64,000 bases of DNA from an uncultured Moraxella sp. (GTDB taxonomy: Bacteria > Pseudomonadota > Gammaproteobacteria > Pseudomonadales > Moraxellaceae). Every line of letters begins with the position of its first letter. The stretch's first letter is position 1. A program made the translations under genes and the position numbers. Under the pieces are notes generated by a model that worked only from the letters and a program-made list of their open reading frames with translations, was not told where the DNA came from and made no database searches. This document shows positions 54,405-63,955 of the stretch, in pieces. Location of the stretch: assembly GCA_943908425.1 (NCBI GenBank), contig CALTTC010000004.1, positions 41,120-105,119 of the forward strand, written 5' to 3'.

Positions 54405-55328
54405 CTAATTACGCACGCCAGATAGGCGATACCAGTGACGGTCATTATCGTTGTCAAAACATTGTGGCGGGTGCATGGTAAAGTACTCGCTATAAGCTTG
54501 TGCGACCTCGTCAATCTGCGCCTCAATCAAGCCAGCAAGCACGATACTGCCTTGACTGGGTAAAATAGTCGCGAATGTCGGGGCAAGTGCGACAAGCGGT
54601 TTCGCCAAAATATTGGCGCTAATGGTGTCAATAACGGGTTGGCTATCATCATAATACGCCTGCCACTCATCAGGCAAAAAAGTCTGCAAGCGACTATCAA
54701 CTTGATTGTGTTTAGCGTTCTGCTTAGTGGCAAGTAGCGCCTGTGGGTCAATATCTACCGCTAACACTTGCTTTGCGCCCAATAGCAACGCCGCGATGCC
54801 CAAAATACCCGAACCACAGCCATAGTCTAGCACAATTTTGTCTTTTAAATCTTGCTTGGACAACCAATCCAAGCACAACCGCGTGGTTGCGTGATAGCCA
54901 GTGCCAAAGGCAAGACCTGGGTCAATTAAAATATTGGTGGCATCTGGATTGGGAGAATCTAACCATTTTGGCACAATCCATAGGTTGTCGTTACATTGGA
55001 TGGGCTTGTAATGACTAAGCCAAGCTTGTGTCCAGTCTTGATCGTCTAGGCGCGTTAGCCAAAAACGCTGGGCATCTACTTGACTGGCAATAGTGCTGGC
55101 GAGCGCCTCAAAATCTAAGTGCGCTAAATCGTCGTTAGTGTGCGTATCAAAATAAGCAGTAATCACTGTGGTTGTCCACAGCGGTTCTGCACCAAGAGGT
55201 GGCTCAAAAATTGGCTCATCGGCGGCATCTTCTAGGACAATAGACATTGCGCCATGGTCCAATAGTAGCGCCTCACAGTGTGCTGTTTCGTTTTTATCGC
55301 ACACAAAATGCAGTTGTTGCCAAGCCAT
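54405..55328 (-). CDS. prmA: ribosomal protein L11 methyltransferase
   Basis: 307 residues. The N-terminal L11-binding domain begins MAWQQLHFVCD. A SAM-dependent methyltransferase domain follows, with DPGLAFGTGYHATTRLCLDWL (about 148), motif I VLDYGCGSGILGIAALLLGA (about 173) and SANILAKPLVALAP. It trimethylates lysines and the N-terminus of L11. The ATG at 55328 has GGAT seven bases upstream; a TTG two codons earlier is also in frame. First gene of the prmA-fis-purH transcript. Confidence 0.95.
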   Translation of the reverse strand: MAWQQLHFVCDKNETAHCEALLLDHGAMSIVLEDAADEPIFEPPLGAEPLWTTTVITAYFDTHTNDDLAHLDFEALASTIASQVDAQRFWLTRLDDQDWTQAWLSHYKPIQCNDNLWIVPKWLDSPNPDATNILIDPGLAFGTGYHATTRLCLDWLSKQDLKDKIVLDYGCGSGILGIAALLLGAKQVLAVDIDPQALLATKQNAKHNQVDSRLQTFLPDEWQAYYDDSQPVIDTISANILAKPLVALAPTFATILPSQGSIVLAGLIEAQIDEVAQAYSEYFTMHPPQCFDNDNDRHWYRLSGVRN

Positions 55329-55431
55329 TGCCAATCCAGTTACAAAAAGGTATAGATTAGCATTAAATGCGTTAAAAATAAAGCCATAATCATAAAATTA
55401 TTGTCTGGATTTGTGCCAATGCAGAATTTTA

Positions 55432-55458
55432 CGCCCTTAAAAGCTTGTGTTAAGGGCG
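55432..55458 (-). terminator. probable terminator of mrcB
   Basis: CGCCCTTAA and TTAAGGGCG arms around a 9-nt loop, 24 nt after the mrcB stop on the minus strand. The following sequence is not T-rich, so efficiency is uncertain. Confidence 0.55.
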
Positions 55459-55481
55459 GATTGTTTGCTACTTAGCTAAAC

Positions 55482-57935
55482 TTAATAAGGCGCACTATCG
55501 TCTAAAGCTTCGTCTGCTATATCAGGTTCTTTAGGCGGTGCTGGTTCGTCCAACACATCCATCTCATCAAAGCTTGCTGTCTCTGCGCCAAATTCGGCAA
55601 ATAATTCAGCTTGGCGTGTCGCTTCTTGGGCGGCGGTGGCGCATAGGCTAGGCTCGTGGCTGATACTCTCAAGGATGGCTGGCAGATACGTCGCCTCGGG
55701 GCAATCAGGATCACTTGCGCGCCCCGTGCCATTTTCTAGCCACGCCCACTCTACGCTGTCTGGTTTCACAAAATCCACAGGCGTGAGCTTTAACGCGCGC
55801 ATATACGCGGACCAAATGGGCAAAGCACCGCTACCGCCTGTCAAGCCAATCGGCTTATTGTCGTCGCGCCCGACCCAGACGACAGAGACATAGTTGCCAC
55901 TATAGCCAGCAAACCACGCATCTTTATTGTCATTGGTGGTGCCAGTTTTGCCGGCTAAATTATTGCCAAGCGCGCGCAGTTTTTGCGCGGTGCCACTTTC
56001 TACCACTTGCTGTAAGCCATAGTTGATAACATATACCGCATCGGCAGGCAGGCGCTGTTGGGCGCGGATTTGTGCTTGCTCTAAGATGTTGGCTTGTTCA
56101 TCAATGACGCTTGTGATGGCATACAACGGCGCTTGGGCACCCCCATTGGCGAGCACTTGATAGGCGCCAAGCACTTGTATGGGTGCTAAATCCACCGCAC
56201 CCAGAAATACCGAGGGATAAGCTGGTAGCGGCTCTTGAATGCCCACCTGTTGCATATAATCCACAAACTGATTGACCCCAAAACGCATACCAGTATTGAC
56301 CGCCGCCTGATTGTAAGAATTGGCGAGCGCTTCAATCATAGGCACGGTACCGTGTGAATTGCCACTGTAGTTTTTTGGTGTCCAACGTTTGCCTGAGGAG
56401 AGGTTATGCGCTTGTTCTGTGTCGTCTACCCCACTTGCTAGATTGTACTCGTGGCTTTGTAGGGCGAGTAGATAAATAAAGGGTTTTAATAAAGAGCCAA
56501 CTTGGCGTTTGGCATCCAACGCGCGATTAAATCCAGTAAATTCACTGCCACTACCAATCAATGCCACGACCGCCCCTGTCTGCGGTTCGGCACTGATAAG
56601 CGCCCCTTGCAATTCTTTATTTTTACCTTTTCTTAAGGCTTGTAACTGGCTAGCAAAGGCATTGTCGGCGGCGATTTGTGCCAATGGGTCAAGGGTGGTG
56701 ATGATTTTTAAGCCAGCGGTTTTTAAATCATCGGGCTTATAGCGCTGATTTAATTCACGGCGTACATAATCCAAAAAGTCAGGAAATTGCGCTTTGGCAA
56801 CGCTTGGATTTTCTACCACACCAAGCGGTTCTTGTGTGGCGGTTTGGTAGGTGGTATCGTCAATTTTGCCTGTGGTGAGCAGATTTTGGAGCACCAAGTT
56901 ACGCCGTGCCAAGGCGCGTTCAGGGTATTTGCGTGGGTTATAATAACTAGGGCCTTTGGCAATACCCACAAGTAAGGCGGATTGAGCAAGGCTTAAATCG
57001 CTAAGCGGTTTATTAAAATAAAAGGGCGCGGCAATACCAAAGCCGTTAATGCTTTGATTGCCGTTTTGTCCAAGGTTAATCTCGTTGATATAGGTCTGTA
57101 AAATGGTCTCTTTGGTGTAATGACTTTCTAATAAAAGCGCCATAATAGCTTCATTGACCTTGCGCTTTAAGGAGCGTTCAGAATTAAGATAGAAATTTTT
57201 GATGAGCTGTTGGGTAAGGGTGCTACCGCCTTGCTTGTCGCCACCACGGATATTATTTAGTAACGCGCGGGCAGTGCCACGTAGTGATACGCCGTGATGC
57301 TGATAAAAATTGCGGTCTTCGGTGGCAATGAGCGCGTCAATGACATTGCGATAGTCCGCTTTGATAAGGCAGGGGTCGGACGGCTGTGTTTTTGGGGCAC
57401 AAATTGCTACAATTTGCCGATCTTCGTTACTGTCTGGATAAATACTGCCAATCAAGGTTGGCTCTAAGCGTAAGTAGGGCTTGTCTGTTGGCTGATTGCT
57501 CTGTAGCTCGGCAATGCCTTGTTTGTTAAAGCGAATTTTGATAAGTTGGGCGGGGTCAATGTCGCTACCGCCATAGGCAAAGCCACGCGTGGCAATGGTA
57601 AAGGTATTACCGTCTTGCTGATAACTGCCCTTGCTCAGCTGTTCGGGTGCTGTATCACTGGCGCTATAATGCAACAATTCTAGCCACGTTTGTAGGGCTT
57701 TTTTGTCTATTGGGGCATCAGGCGTGAGCAGTAAGGGGCGCGAATAGACGCGGGCAGGAATATCCCAGCGCCGTGTCTCAAATTTATCCACAATAACGCC
57801 ATTTAAATGATACGCGTAGGCACTAAAAGCGAGGCTAATAATGATCAGGAGTAACAATACAACGCTTTTTACCCCGCCTGCTTGCCAAGGGTGGACAGGG
57901 GTAGTTGCTCGCAAAACATGATGTTGATCTTCCAA
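55482..57935 (-). CDS. mrcB: penicillin-binding protein 1B (class A)
   Basis: 817 residues. A short cytosolic N-terminus, membrane anchor (about 24-44), a PBP1B-type UB2H-like regulatory region (about 65-160), the GT51 glycosyltransferase domain with catalytic Glu in IATEDRNFYQHHGV (about 192) and GGSTLTQQLIKNFYL, then the transpeptidase domain with SxxK in VGSLLKPFIY (about 480), SxN in ANSYNQAAVN and KTG in AGKTGTTND. It polymerises and cross-links peptidoglycan. The acidic C-terminal tail (about 775-817) is rich in Asp, Glu and Pro. No lpoB-like activator is adjacent. Monocistronic. Confidence 0.95.
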   Translation of the reverse strand: MEDQHHVLRATTPVHPWQAGGVKSVVLLLLIIISLAFSAYAYHLNGVIVDKFETRRWDIPARVYSRPLLLTPDAPIDKKALQTWLELLHYSASDTAPEQLSKGSYQQDGNTFTIATRGFAYGGSDIDPAQLIKIRFNKQGIAELQSNQPTDKPYLRLEPTLIGSIYPDSNEDRQIVAICAPKTQPSDPCLIKADYRNVIDALIATEDRNFYQHHGVSLRGTARALLNNIRGGDKQGGSTLTQQLIKNFYLNSERSLKRKVNEAIMALLLESHYTKETILQTYINEINLGQNGNQSINGFGIAAPFYFNKPLSDLSLAQSALLVGIAKGPSYYNPRKYPERALARRNLVLQNLLTTGKIDDTTYQTATQEPLGVVENPSVAKAQFPDFLDYVRRELNQRYKPDDLKTAGLKIITTLDPLAQIAADNAFASQLQALRKGKNKELQGALISAEPQTGAVVALIGSGSEFTGFNRALDAKRQVGSLLKPFIYLLALQSHEYNLASGVDDTEQAHNLSSGKRWTPKNYSGNSHGTVPMIEALANSYNQAAVNTGMRFGVNQFVDYMQQVGIQEPLPAYPSVFLGAVDLAPIQVLGAYQVLANGGAQAPLYAITSVIDEQANILEQAQIRAQQRLPADAVYVINYGLQQVVESGTAQKLRALGNNLAGKTGTTNDNKDAWFAGYSGNYVSVVWVGRDDNKPIGLTGGSGALPIWSAYMRALKLTPVDFVKPDSVEWAWLENGTGRASDPDCPEATYLPAILESISHEPSLCATAAQEATRQAELFAEFGAETASFDEMDVLDEPAPPKEPDIADEALDDSAPY

Positions 57936-58074
57936 AAAACAGCTCTACTTATTGATGATGTGCTTATCATACTAAATTTTTGGGGGTTTGCTATAAATTT
58001 TTATGTAATTTCATGAAAAATTCATCTAAGGGCAACGTAACGTTTGCCTTAGTGAGGTTTTGGTAAGGTTTTCG

Positions 58075-58083
58075 TGCTATAAT
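58075..58083 (+). promoter_or_regulatory. extended -10 promoter of the CcoI-type ATPase gene
   Basis: TGCTATAAT, a perfect extended -10. The expected transcript start near 58090 lies after the earliest in-frame TTG at 58060, which excludes that codon as the main start and supports GTG 58114. Confidence 0.6.
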
Positions 58084-58113
58084 GCTTGCGTTTTGGTTGG
58101 GTGTGGGGCGTGT

Positions 58114-60618
58114 GTGGTAGATATTGTCCGTGAAAGCTTGGTGCTACCACCGGCGGGGTGCTGTTTTCATTGTGCTGAGCCTTTGCCGAAGGTGCCGTTT
58201 TATGCTGAGATTTTGGGTGCACCACGGGCAATGTGTTGTATGGGCTGTCAATTGGCAGGGCAAAGCATTGTAGAGGCAGGCTTGTCGCAATATTATCTTG
58301 ATAGGCAAAGCATTAGCCGACTTGCTCCGTTGCCAGAGGATTTTTATGTTTATAATCATAAAGACATTCAAGCACAATTTGTCTACAGCGAGGCAGGACA
58401 GCAGGTTGCAGAACTGTCGGTGATTGGTTTGCGCTGTGCGGCGTGTAGCTGGCTGATTGAAAGTCGCTTGCAGGGTATGGCAGGGGTTGGACTGTGTCAA
58501 GTGAACCTTACGCAAAGCCGAGCAAGGATTACTTGGCAAGAGGCGCAAGTATCCATTGGCGAGATATTGACCGCCATTAACCGCTTGGGCTATGAAGCGC
58601 GCCCCTATCGTCAAGATACTCACGAAGCCTCCATGAAAAAAAACAACAAAGCCCTATTGTTGCGCCTTGGCGTGGCAGCCATTGGGGCGATGCAAGCGAT
58701 GATGTTCTCCATCGGGGTGTATTTTGGTGATTATAGTGGTATTGCTGGCGAACATCGGGAGTTTTTGCGCCTTGTGGCAATGATTGTAAGCGTGCCGGTG
58801 GTGTTTTATGCGGCGGTGCCGTTTTTTGCAGGGGCGCAGGCGGCATTGCGTGCCAAAAAAATTACCATGGATGTGCCTGTGAGTATTGCCATTGTACTCA
58901 CTTTTGTGGCGAGTAGTTATGCGGTGTGGCAGAATACGGGCGAGACATATTTTGATTCGGTGGCAATGTTTGTGTTCTTTTTGTTGGCGGGGCGCTATAT
59001 TGAGCACACCGCGCGCCTAAAAGCTGCCAGTTTAGCCAGCGACTTATTAACTGTCACACCGAAATTGACCCTAAAACTTGGGCATGACCCCGCTTTATTA
59101 CAAGCGGTGCTAGATAATGATACGGCGCTACCACAAGCGCTGCAAGACAACGAGACACGCTTGTGTCAAGCGGTGGGGGCAGGAGTCAAAGTCCATCATG
59201 TGGCGGCAGGCGATATTGTGCAGGTGGGGGCAGGCGAGGAATTACTAGCGGATGGGCTACTACTTAGTGCACAGGCGAGCGTGTCGCAAAGTCTGCTGAC
59301 CGGTGAGGGCGAATTGGTTGCCAAATACCGTGGCGATAAGCTTTTGGGCGGCAGTCAAAACGATGTTCAGCCTTTTATAATGCTGGTGACAAGTATCCAA
59401 GAAAACAGTGAGCTTGCACTCATTGACCGTTTGGTAAGTCGTAGTCTGAGCGAAAAGCCTGAGGTAGCGCTAGAGGCGGATAGAATGGCGCGGTGGTTTG
59501 TGGGGCGGGTATTACTGCTTGCCCTCATCGTTTTTGTCGGTTGGTGGTGGATTGATCCAAGTCAAGCCATTTGGGCAACGGTTGCTGTCCTTGTGGCAAC
59601 CTGTCCTTGCGCCTTGTCGCTTGCCACACCGATTGCCTTGACGGTGGCGACCAACCGCTTGGCGTTTTATAAATTATTGGCAACGCGGGGGTATACCATA
59701 CCCACGTTAGCCAAAGTTACCCATGTTGCTTTTGATAAGACAGGCACACTGACGACAGGCACACCAACGTTATTGCATATTGCAACCGATGTGCAAAAGG
59801 GGGATTGTTTGGCATTGGCTGCTGCCTTAGAAAGCGGTAGCCATCACCCCCTTGCCAAAAGCTTGACACTTGCCGCCAAACAGCTACATTTGCCAGTTTT
59901 ACACGATTGTGAGCATTATGCAGGCGGTGGGGTGGCTGGCAGTATTGGGGAGGTACGTTATCGCTTGGGGCATAAAGACTTTGCCAAGGCGGATAGCGTG
60001 CCCAATTTTGCTAAATATGGCGCAAATATGGCAATTGTGCTAACCAGTGAGCAAAATGGCGTGGTAGAGACGCTGGCGTGGTTTTATTTTAATGACGTGC
60101 TGCGCCAAGATGTCAAAGCGATGCTAGATAACCTACAAACACGCGGTATTACGCCACTTATCTTGACCGGCGACCCAAGCGCTAACGCCGAGCAATTGGG
60201 CAAAACCTTGGCGGTGACCACGTTTATTGGCTTAACTCCCAAGCAAAAAGTTGCGCATATTCAGCAGCTACAAAAGACAGGGGCGGTAGTACTCATGGTC
60301 GGTGATGGTATCAATGATGCGCCAGTATTAGCGGCAGCGGACGTCTCTATTGCGTTGGCAAGTGGGACGGATTTGGCACAAGTGGCATCAGATGCGGTAC
60401 TATTGGAGGGGGAATTACAGGCGGTGACCCAAGCACTCACCGTGGCAAGCACCACAACCAAAATTATTCGCCAAAATTTGCGCTGGGCATTTGCTTATAA
60501 TAGCTTGATTATTTTGCCAGCAGCACTAGGTTATGTGCCGCCTTATCTTGCAGCGCTTGGTATGTCGCTGTCAAGCTTACTTGTGGTGCTAAATGCCCTT
60601 AGAATCAAATACAGTTAA
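58114..60618 (+). CDS. copper-translocating P-type ATPase, FixI/CcoI type
   Basis: 834 residues from a GTG start preceded by GGGG at good spacing. The N-terminal cysteine-rich region (CCFHCAEPLP and AMCCMGCQLAG, about 16-50) is typical of CcoI/FixI. It is followed by a heavy-metal-associated domain with CAACS (about 110), membrane helices, the ion-site CPC in ATCPCALSLATPIAL (about 492), phosphorylation motif DKTGT (about 545) and the GDGINDAPVLAAADVSIAL hinge (about 730). CcoI supplies copper to cytochrome cbb3 oxidase assembly. No ccoNOP, ccoG or ccoS gene follows in the window, so a general copper exporter role cannot be excluded. Confidence 0.88.
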   Translation: MVDIVRESLVLPPAGCCFHCAEPLPKVPFYAEILGAPRAMCCMGCQLAGQSIVEAGLSQYYLDRQSISRLAPLPEDFYVYNHKDIQAQFVYSEAGQQVAELSVIGLRCAACSWLIESRLQGMAGVGLCQVNLTQSRARITWQEAQVSIGEILTAINRLGYEARPYRQDTHEASMKKNNKALLLRLGVAAIGAMQAMMFSIGVYFGDYSGIAGEHREFLRLVAMIVSVPVVFYAAVPFFAGAQAALRAKKITMDVPVSIAIVLTFVASSYAVWQNTGETYFDSVAMFVFFLLAGRYIEHTARLKAASLASDLLTVTPKLTLKLGHDPALLQAVLDNDTALPQALQDNETRLCQAVGAGVKVHHVAAGDIVQVGAGEELLADGLLLSAQASVSQSLLTGEGELVAKYRGDKLLGGSQNDVQPFIMLVTSIQENSELALIDRLVSRSLSEKPEVALEADRMARWFVGRVLLLALIVFVGWWWIDPSQAIWATVAVLVATCPCALSLATPIALTVATNRLAFYKLLATRGYTIPTLAKVTHVAFDKTGTLTTGTPTLLHIATDVQKGDCLALAAALESGSHHPLAKSLTLAAKQLHLPVLHDCEHYAGGGVAGSIGEVRYRLGHKDFAKADSVPNFAKYGANMAIVLTSEQNGVVETLAWFYFNDVLRQDVKAMLDNLQTRGITPLILTGDPSANAEQLGKTLAVTTFIGLTPKQKVAHIQQLQKTGAVVLMVGDGINDAPVLAAADVSIALASGTDLAQVASDAVLLEGELQAVTQALTVASTTTKIIRQNLRWAFAYNSLIILPAALGYVPPYLAALGMSLSSLLVVLNALRIKYS

Positions 60619-60651
60619 TTTAAATACAGTTAATTTATATAGGTAATTGCG

Positions 60652-61326
60652 ATGCTTCTTGCTTTAGATACGGTTTTTCCCCATTGTTCGGTGAGCTTGT
60701 TTGATGGCAAACAGCTGCTAGCCAGTAGCACTGTTGCTGGCAATCGTGGGCAGACTGAGCTGATTTTGCCCATGCTAGATGAACTGCTTAGGCGCACAGC
60801 AGTTGGTTGGGGCGATATTTGCGCTCTTGGCTTTAACTGTGGACCGGGGGCGTTTAGTGGCATTCGTATTAACACGGCGGTGGTGCAAGCGCTGTCTTTT
60901 GCCCACGAGTTACCCTGCGTGCCCATTTCAAGCTTACATAGTTTGGCAGCCTTTGCGGTGCGTACTAACAATATCAGTGAGGGCAGTACCATAACGGCGG
61001 TGATTGACGCTCGCCAGCACGAGGTCTATGCCTGTCAATACCGCTGGCAGGCAGGAAAATTGCACAAGCTACAAGAAGAGCAGCTACTCGCCTATGGCGC
61101 GGTGATAGACAGCGATTATGTTATCGGTGATGGGGCGACGTTGGTTAGTGGCGCACGCATGTCTCTTGCAGGCGTGCCTACAAGCGAAGACATTGCTTAT
61201 TTGGCTTATCCGCGTTATATCGCTCAAGAGGGGGTAAGTGCGGATAAAGCGCTACCGGTGTATCTACGCCACAATGCCTGGAAAACGCTTGCCGAACAAC
61301 AAGCCGCTCGCCAGCAAGGACGATAA
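60652..61326 (+). CDS. tsaB: tRNA t6A biosynthesis protein TsaB
   Basis: 224 residues. A non-catalytic partner of TsaD in the threonylcarbamoyl-adenosine (t6A37) tRNA modification. The ASKHA-fold start MLLALDTVFPHCSVSL and the conserved FNCGPGAFSGIRINTAVVQAL segment (about 63-84) are diagnostic, as is VIDARQHEVYACQY (about 119). It begins 33 nt after the copper ATPase and its stop abuts the next ATG directly. Confidence 0.95.
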   Translation: MLLALDTVFPHCSVSLFDGKQLLASSTVAGNRGQTELILPMLDELLRRTAVGWGDICALGFNCGPGAFSGIRINTAVVQALSFAHELPCVPISSLHSLAAFAVRTNNISEGSTITAVIDARQHEVYACQYRWQAGKLHKLQEEQLLAYGAVIDSDYVIGDGATLVSGARMSLAGVPTSEDIAYLAYPRYIAQEGVSADKALPVYLRHNAWKTLAEQQAARQQGR

Positions 61327-62166
61327 ATGGATATTTTATTGATGATAAAGGCCGCCATTTTGGGGGTGATTGAGGGCGTTACTGAGTTTTTGCCCATCTC
61401 TAGCACAGGCTATTTGATTTTATCGGCGGATGTGTTAGATTTTTGGAGTAAAGACAAGCGCGATTTATTTATTGTGCTGATTCAGTTGGGGGCAATTTTT
61501 GCGGTTATTTATGAATATTTTGGTCGGCTATATCATGCTTTTTTGGGGCTTGTCATCGGCAAAGCAGAGGGGATGGATAAGCCACGCCAGCTGGGCATAA
61601 ACCTAATTGTGGCAACCATTCCTGTGATGGCAATGGGGCTTTTGCTCGCAGATAAGATTGGGGTGCTGTTTCACCCCTTATTGGTCGCCACGATGCTAAT
61701 TGTTGGCGCGCTACTTATTATCTATGTAGAGCGTAATCCAAGCCCTATCGTCGCCCATAAAGCCGAGACAATAACGATGAAGACGGCGATAGCTATCGGG
61801 TTGTGTCAGTGCTTAGCACTATTGCCGGGCACGAGCCGTTCGGGGGCGACGATTATTGGCGGGGTGTATTTTGGTGTCTCCAAAAAAGCGGCGACCGAAT
61901 TTTCGTTTTTTTTGGGCATTCCGGTGATTATTGGGGCAGGCTTATTAGATGTATTAAAATACCATCACGTCTTAAGTAGCGGACAAGATTGGCTGGTGCT
62001 GATTGTTGGGGCGTTGGTGTCTTTTGTGGTGGCGTTGTTTGGCATTCGTTGGCTTGTGGCGTGGGTTGCCGATAAGGACTTGATGCTATTTGCTTATTTA
62101 AGAATTGTAACAGGACTAGTTGTGATGATTGCTTATTTTGTTTTTGGGTATCATTTGGACGGCTGA
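61327..62166 (+). CDS. uppP: undecaprenyl-diphosphate phosphatase
   Basis: 279 residues, about seven to eight membrane helices. Signature motifs EGVTEFLPISSTGYLIL (about 17-33) and the active-site PGTSRSGATIIGG (about 167-179) identify the UppP/BacA enzyme that recycles the undecaprenyl carrier for wall and LPS synthesis and raises bacitracin tolerance. The ATG directly follows the tsaB stop (TAAATG). The stop overlaps the rsmJ start (TGATG). Confidence 0.96.
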   Translation: MDILLMIKAAILGVIEGVTEFLPISSTGYLILSADVLDFWSKDKRDLFIVLIQLGAIFAVIYEYFGRLYHAFLGLVIGKAEGMDKPRQLGINLIVATIPVMAMGLLLADKIGVLFHPLLVATMLIVGALLIIYVERNPSPIVAHKAETITMKTAIAIGLCQCLALLPGTSRSGATIIGGVYFGVSKKAATEFSFFLGIPVIIGAGLLDVLKYHHVLSSGQDWLVLIVGALVSFVVALFGIRWLVAWVADKDLMLFAYLRIVTGLVVMIAYFVFGYHLDG

Positions 62167-62930
62167 TGCAGGTATTTTGTGAACAGGCGGATTTTGCGCA
62201 GCTAACCGCCCTTGTGACAGCGCACAAGCTACCGCTTGACTTACAGTGGCATGCCCCCCTTGACAAAAAAAGCTTGGTGTACAAGTTACAATGCACTCCC
62301 AGCTGCCAAGCCTTGATGCTTAACGATACAACGTTATCGCTGGTTAGCTGTTTTGATAATTTCATCAAAGTCACCCCAGCGTGGCAAAAATTGCAAAGGC
62401 GTGTGGTGAGTGCTGGGCGTAAATCGGAGCTATTATTGCAAGCTATTAAGCCAGACAATGCGTGTCAGGTGCTAGATGGCACGGCAGGGTTTGGTTATGA
62501 TAGCTTGTTGCTGGCGAGCACAGGGGCAAAGGTTGTGGCGCTAGAACGCGACCCAATATTGGCATTATTATTGCTCTATGAATATCAAATGATGGCAAGG
62601 CTTGTGAACTGGCAAGGGCTGCTGTCACGCCTTACGATTATCTATGGCGATTTTTTGCGCTATGAAATGTCAGCCGATGTAATTTATTTAGACCCAATGT
62701 TCCCAAAAGCCAGCTATGATGCCAAGGTTAGTAAAACGATGCAAGCCTTGCACCAGTTTGTTGCGCCGCCAAATAACGTAGAAGAAGAGACGCTGTTGGC
62801 GCATGCCGATAAGTTACGCACGCCAAATGGCAAGGTAGTCATTAAGCGCCCGATAAACGCCCCATTTTTGGCAAACATACCGCCTGTTATCAGCGTTGCC
62901 AATAACACGGTGCGTTTTGACCGTTATTAA
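62166..62930 (+). CDS. rsmJ: 16S rRNA (guanine-1516 N2) methyltransferase
   Basis: 254 residues. The SAM-binding motif is LDGTAGFGYDSLLLASTGAKV (about 99-119), followed by the acidic loop ALERDPILALLL and the catalytic-type segment YLDPMFPK (about 178), all as in RsmJ/YhiQ. It methylates G1516 of 16S rRNA. The N-terminal 80 residues are more variable. It overlaps uppP by one base, so translation is coupled. Confidence 0.93.
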   Translation: MQVFCEQADFAQLTALVTAHKLPLDLQWHAPLDKKSLVYKLQCTPSCQALMLNDTTLSLVSCFDNFIKVTPAWQKLQRRVVSAGRKSELLLQAIKPDNACQVLDGTAGFGYDSLLLASTGAKVVALERDPILALLLLYEYQMMARLVNWQGLLSRLTIIYGDFLRYEMSADVIYLDPMFPKASYDAKVSKTMQALHQFVAPPNNVEEETLLAHADKLRTPNGKVVIKRPINAPFLANIPPVISVANNTVRFDRY

Positions 62931-62965
62931 ACCAAATACTAATTGATAATTAAACCAAATAATTT

Positions 62966-63871
62966 ATGCTAAAAAACCATCACACCCTTGCGCCAATGAC
63001 CCTTGGGCAAAAATTTGTCGCTTGGCTACAACTTATGCGTTTTGATAAGCCAGTAGGCATTGAGTTATTGCTGTATCCAACCCTTTGGGCGCTATGTCTT
63101 GCAGCGCTTGAGCTTGGGCGCTTGCCAAGTGTGAAATTCTTAATTATTTTTGCCCTTGGGGTGATTTTAATGCGCGCGGCAGGCTGTGCCATTAACGACT
63201 TTGCTGACAGGCGCGTAGATGGCGCGGTAGCACGCACAAGTAGCAGACCGCTTGCGAATGGGCGGTTAGCACCGATAACGGCGGTATTGACTTTTATTGG
63301 CTTGGCGTTATTGGCAGGGAGTTTGCTGTTTTTATTGCCAATGCTGGTGAGTTATTATGCCCTAGTGGCGGTAGCGCTTGCCTTTATTTATCCGTTTATG
63401 AAACGCTATACCCACTTACCACAGGTGGTGCTGGCGATGGCATTTGGCTGGGCGATTGTGATGGCGTATGTCGCGGTGCTTGGGCGTACAAATGCGAATT
63501 GTTGGTTATTGTTTGTGGCATATATGGCGTGGACGGTGGCGTATGATACCGCCTATGCGATGTGCGACCGCGCGGACGATGTGCAAGTGGGGGTAAAATC
63601 TACGGCTATTTTATTTGGGCAATATGATGTGGCAATTATTAGTGCTTTGCAAGGCGTGTTCTTGGGGTTAATGGCGGTGGTGCTTTGGCAGTTTTTTGCT
63701 GTGTGGACAATGGCGGTATTGCTTCCTGTTGCGCTCATGTTTATCAAGCAGTATCAGCTATTGCGCACACGTCAGCGCCAAGACTGTTTTCAAGCGTTTT
63801 TGGATAATGTGTGGGTGGGGCGTTGGTTGTTTTTGGCTATTGCTGGGCTATGCTGGTGGGTTGTTGGTTAG
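62966..63871 (+). CDS. ubiA: 4-hydroxybenzoate octaprenyltransferase
   Basis: 301 residues with about eight to nine membrane helices. UbiA attaches the polyprenyl chain to 4-hydroxybenzoate in ubiquinone synthesis. Both Asp-rich motifs are visible: NDFADRRVDGAVARTSSRPL (about 74-93) and YDTAYAMCDRADDVQVGVKS (about 194-213), plus the N-terminal RFDKPVGIELLLYPTLWAL. It lies 35 nt after rsmJ. ubiC is not adjacent. Confidence 0.96.
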   Translation: MLKNHHTLAPMTLGQKFVAWLQLMRFDKPVGIELLLYPTLWALCLAALELGRLPSVKFLIIFALGVILMRAAGCAINDFADRRVDGAVARTSSRPLANGRLAPITAVLTFIGLALLAGSLLFLLPMLVSYYALVAVALAFIYPFMKRYTHLPQVVLAMAFGWAIVMAYVAVLGRTNANCWLLFVAYMAWTVAYDTAYAMCDRADDVQVGVKSTAILFGQYDVAIISALQGVFLGLMAVVLWQFFAVWTMAVLLPVALMFIKQYQLLRTRQRQDCFQAFLDNVWVGRWLFLAIAGLCWWVVG

Positions 63872-63955
63872 GCGTTGCCAGTTTCTGTTCGTTTTTTGGC
63901 TGTTAAATGAATAAATGATAGTAAATTGTTCTTAAGTGGTATTTTTTCTTGAAAT

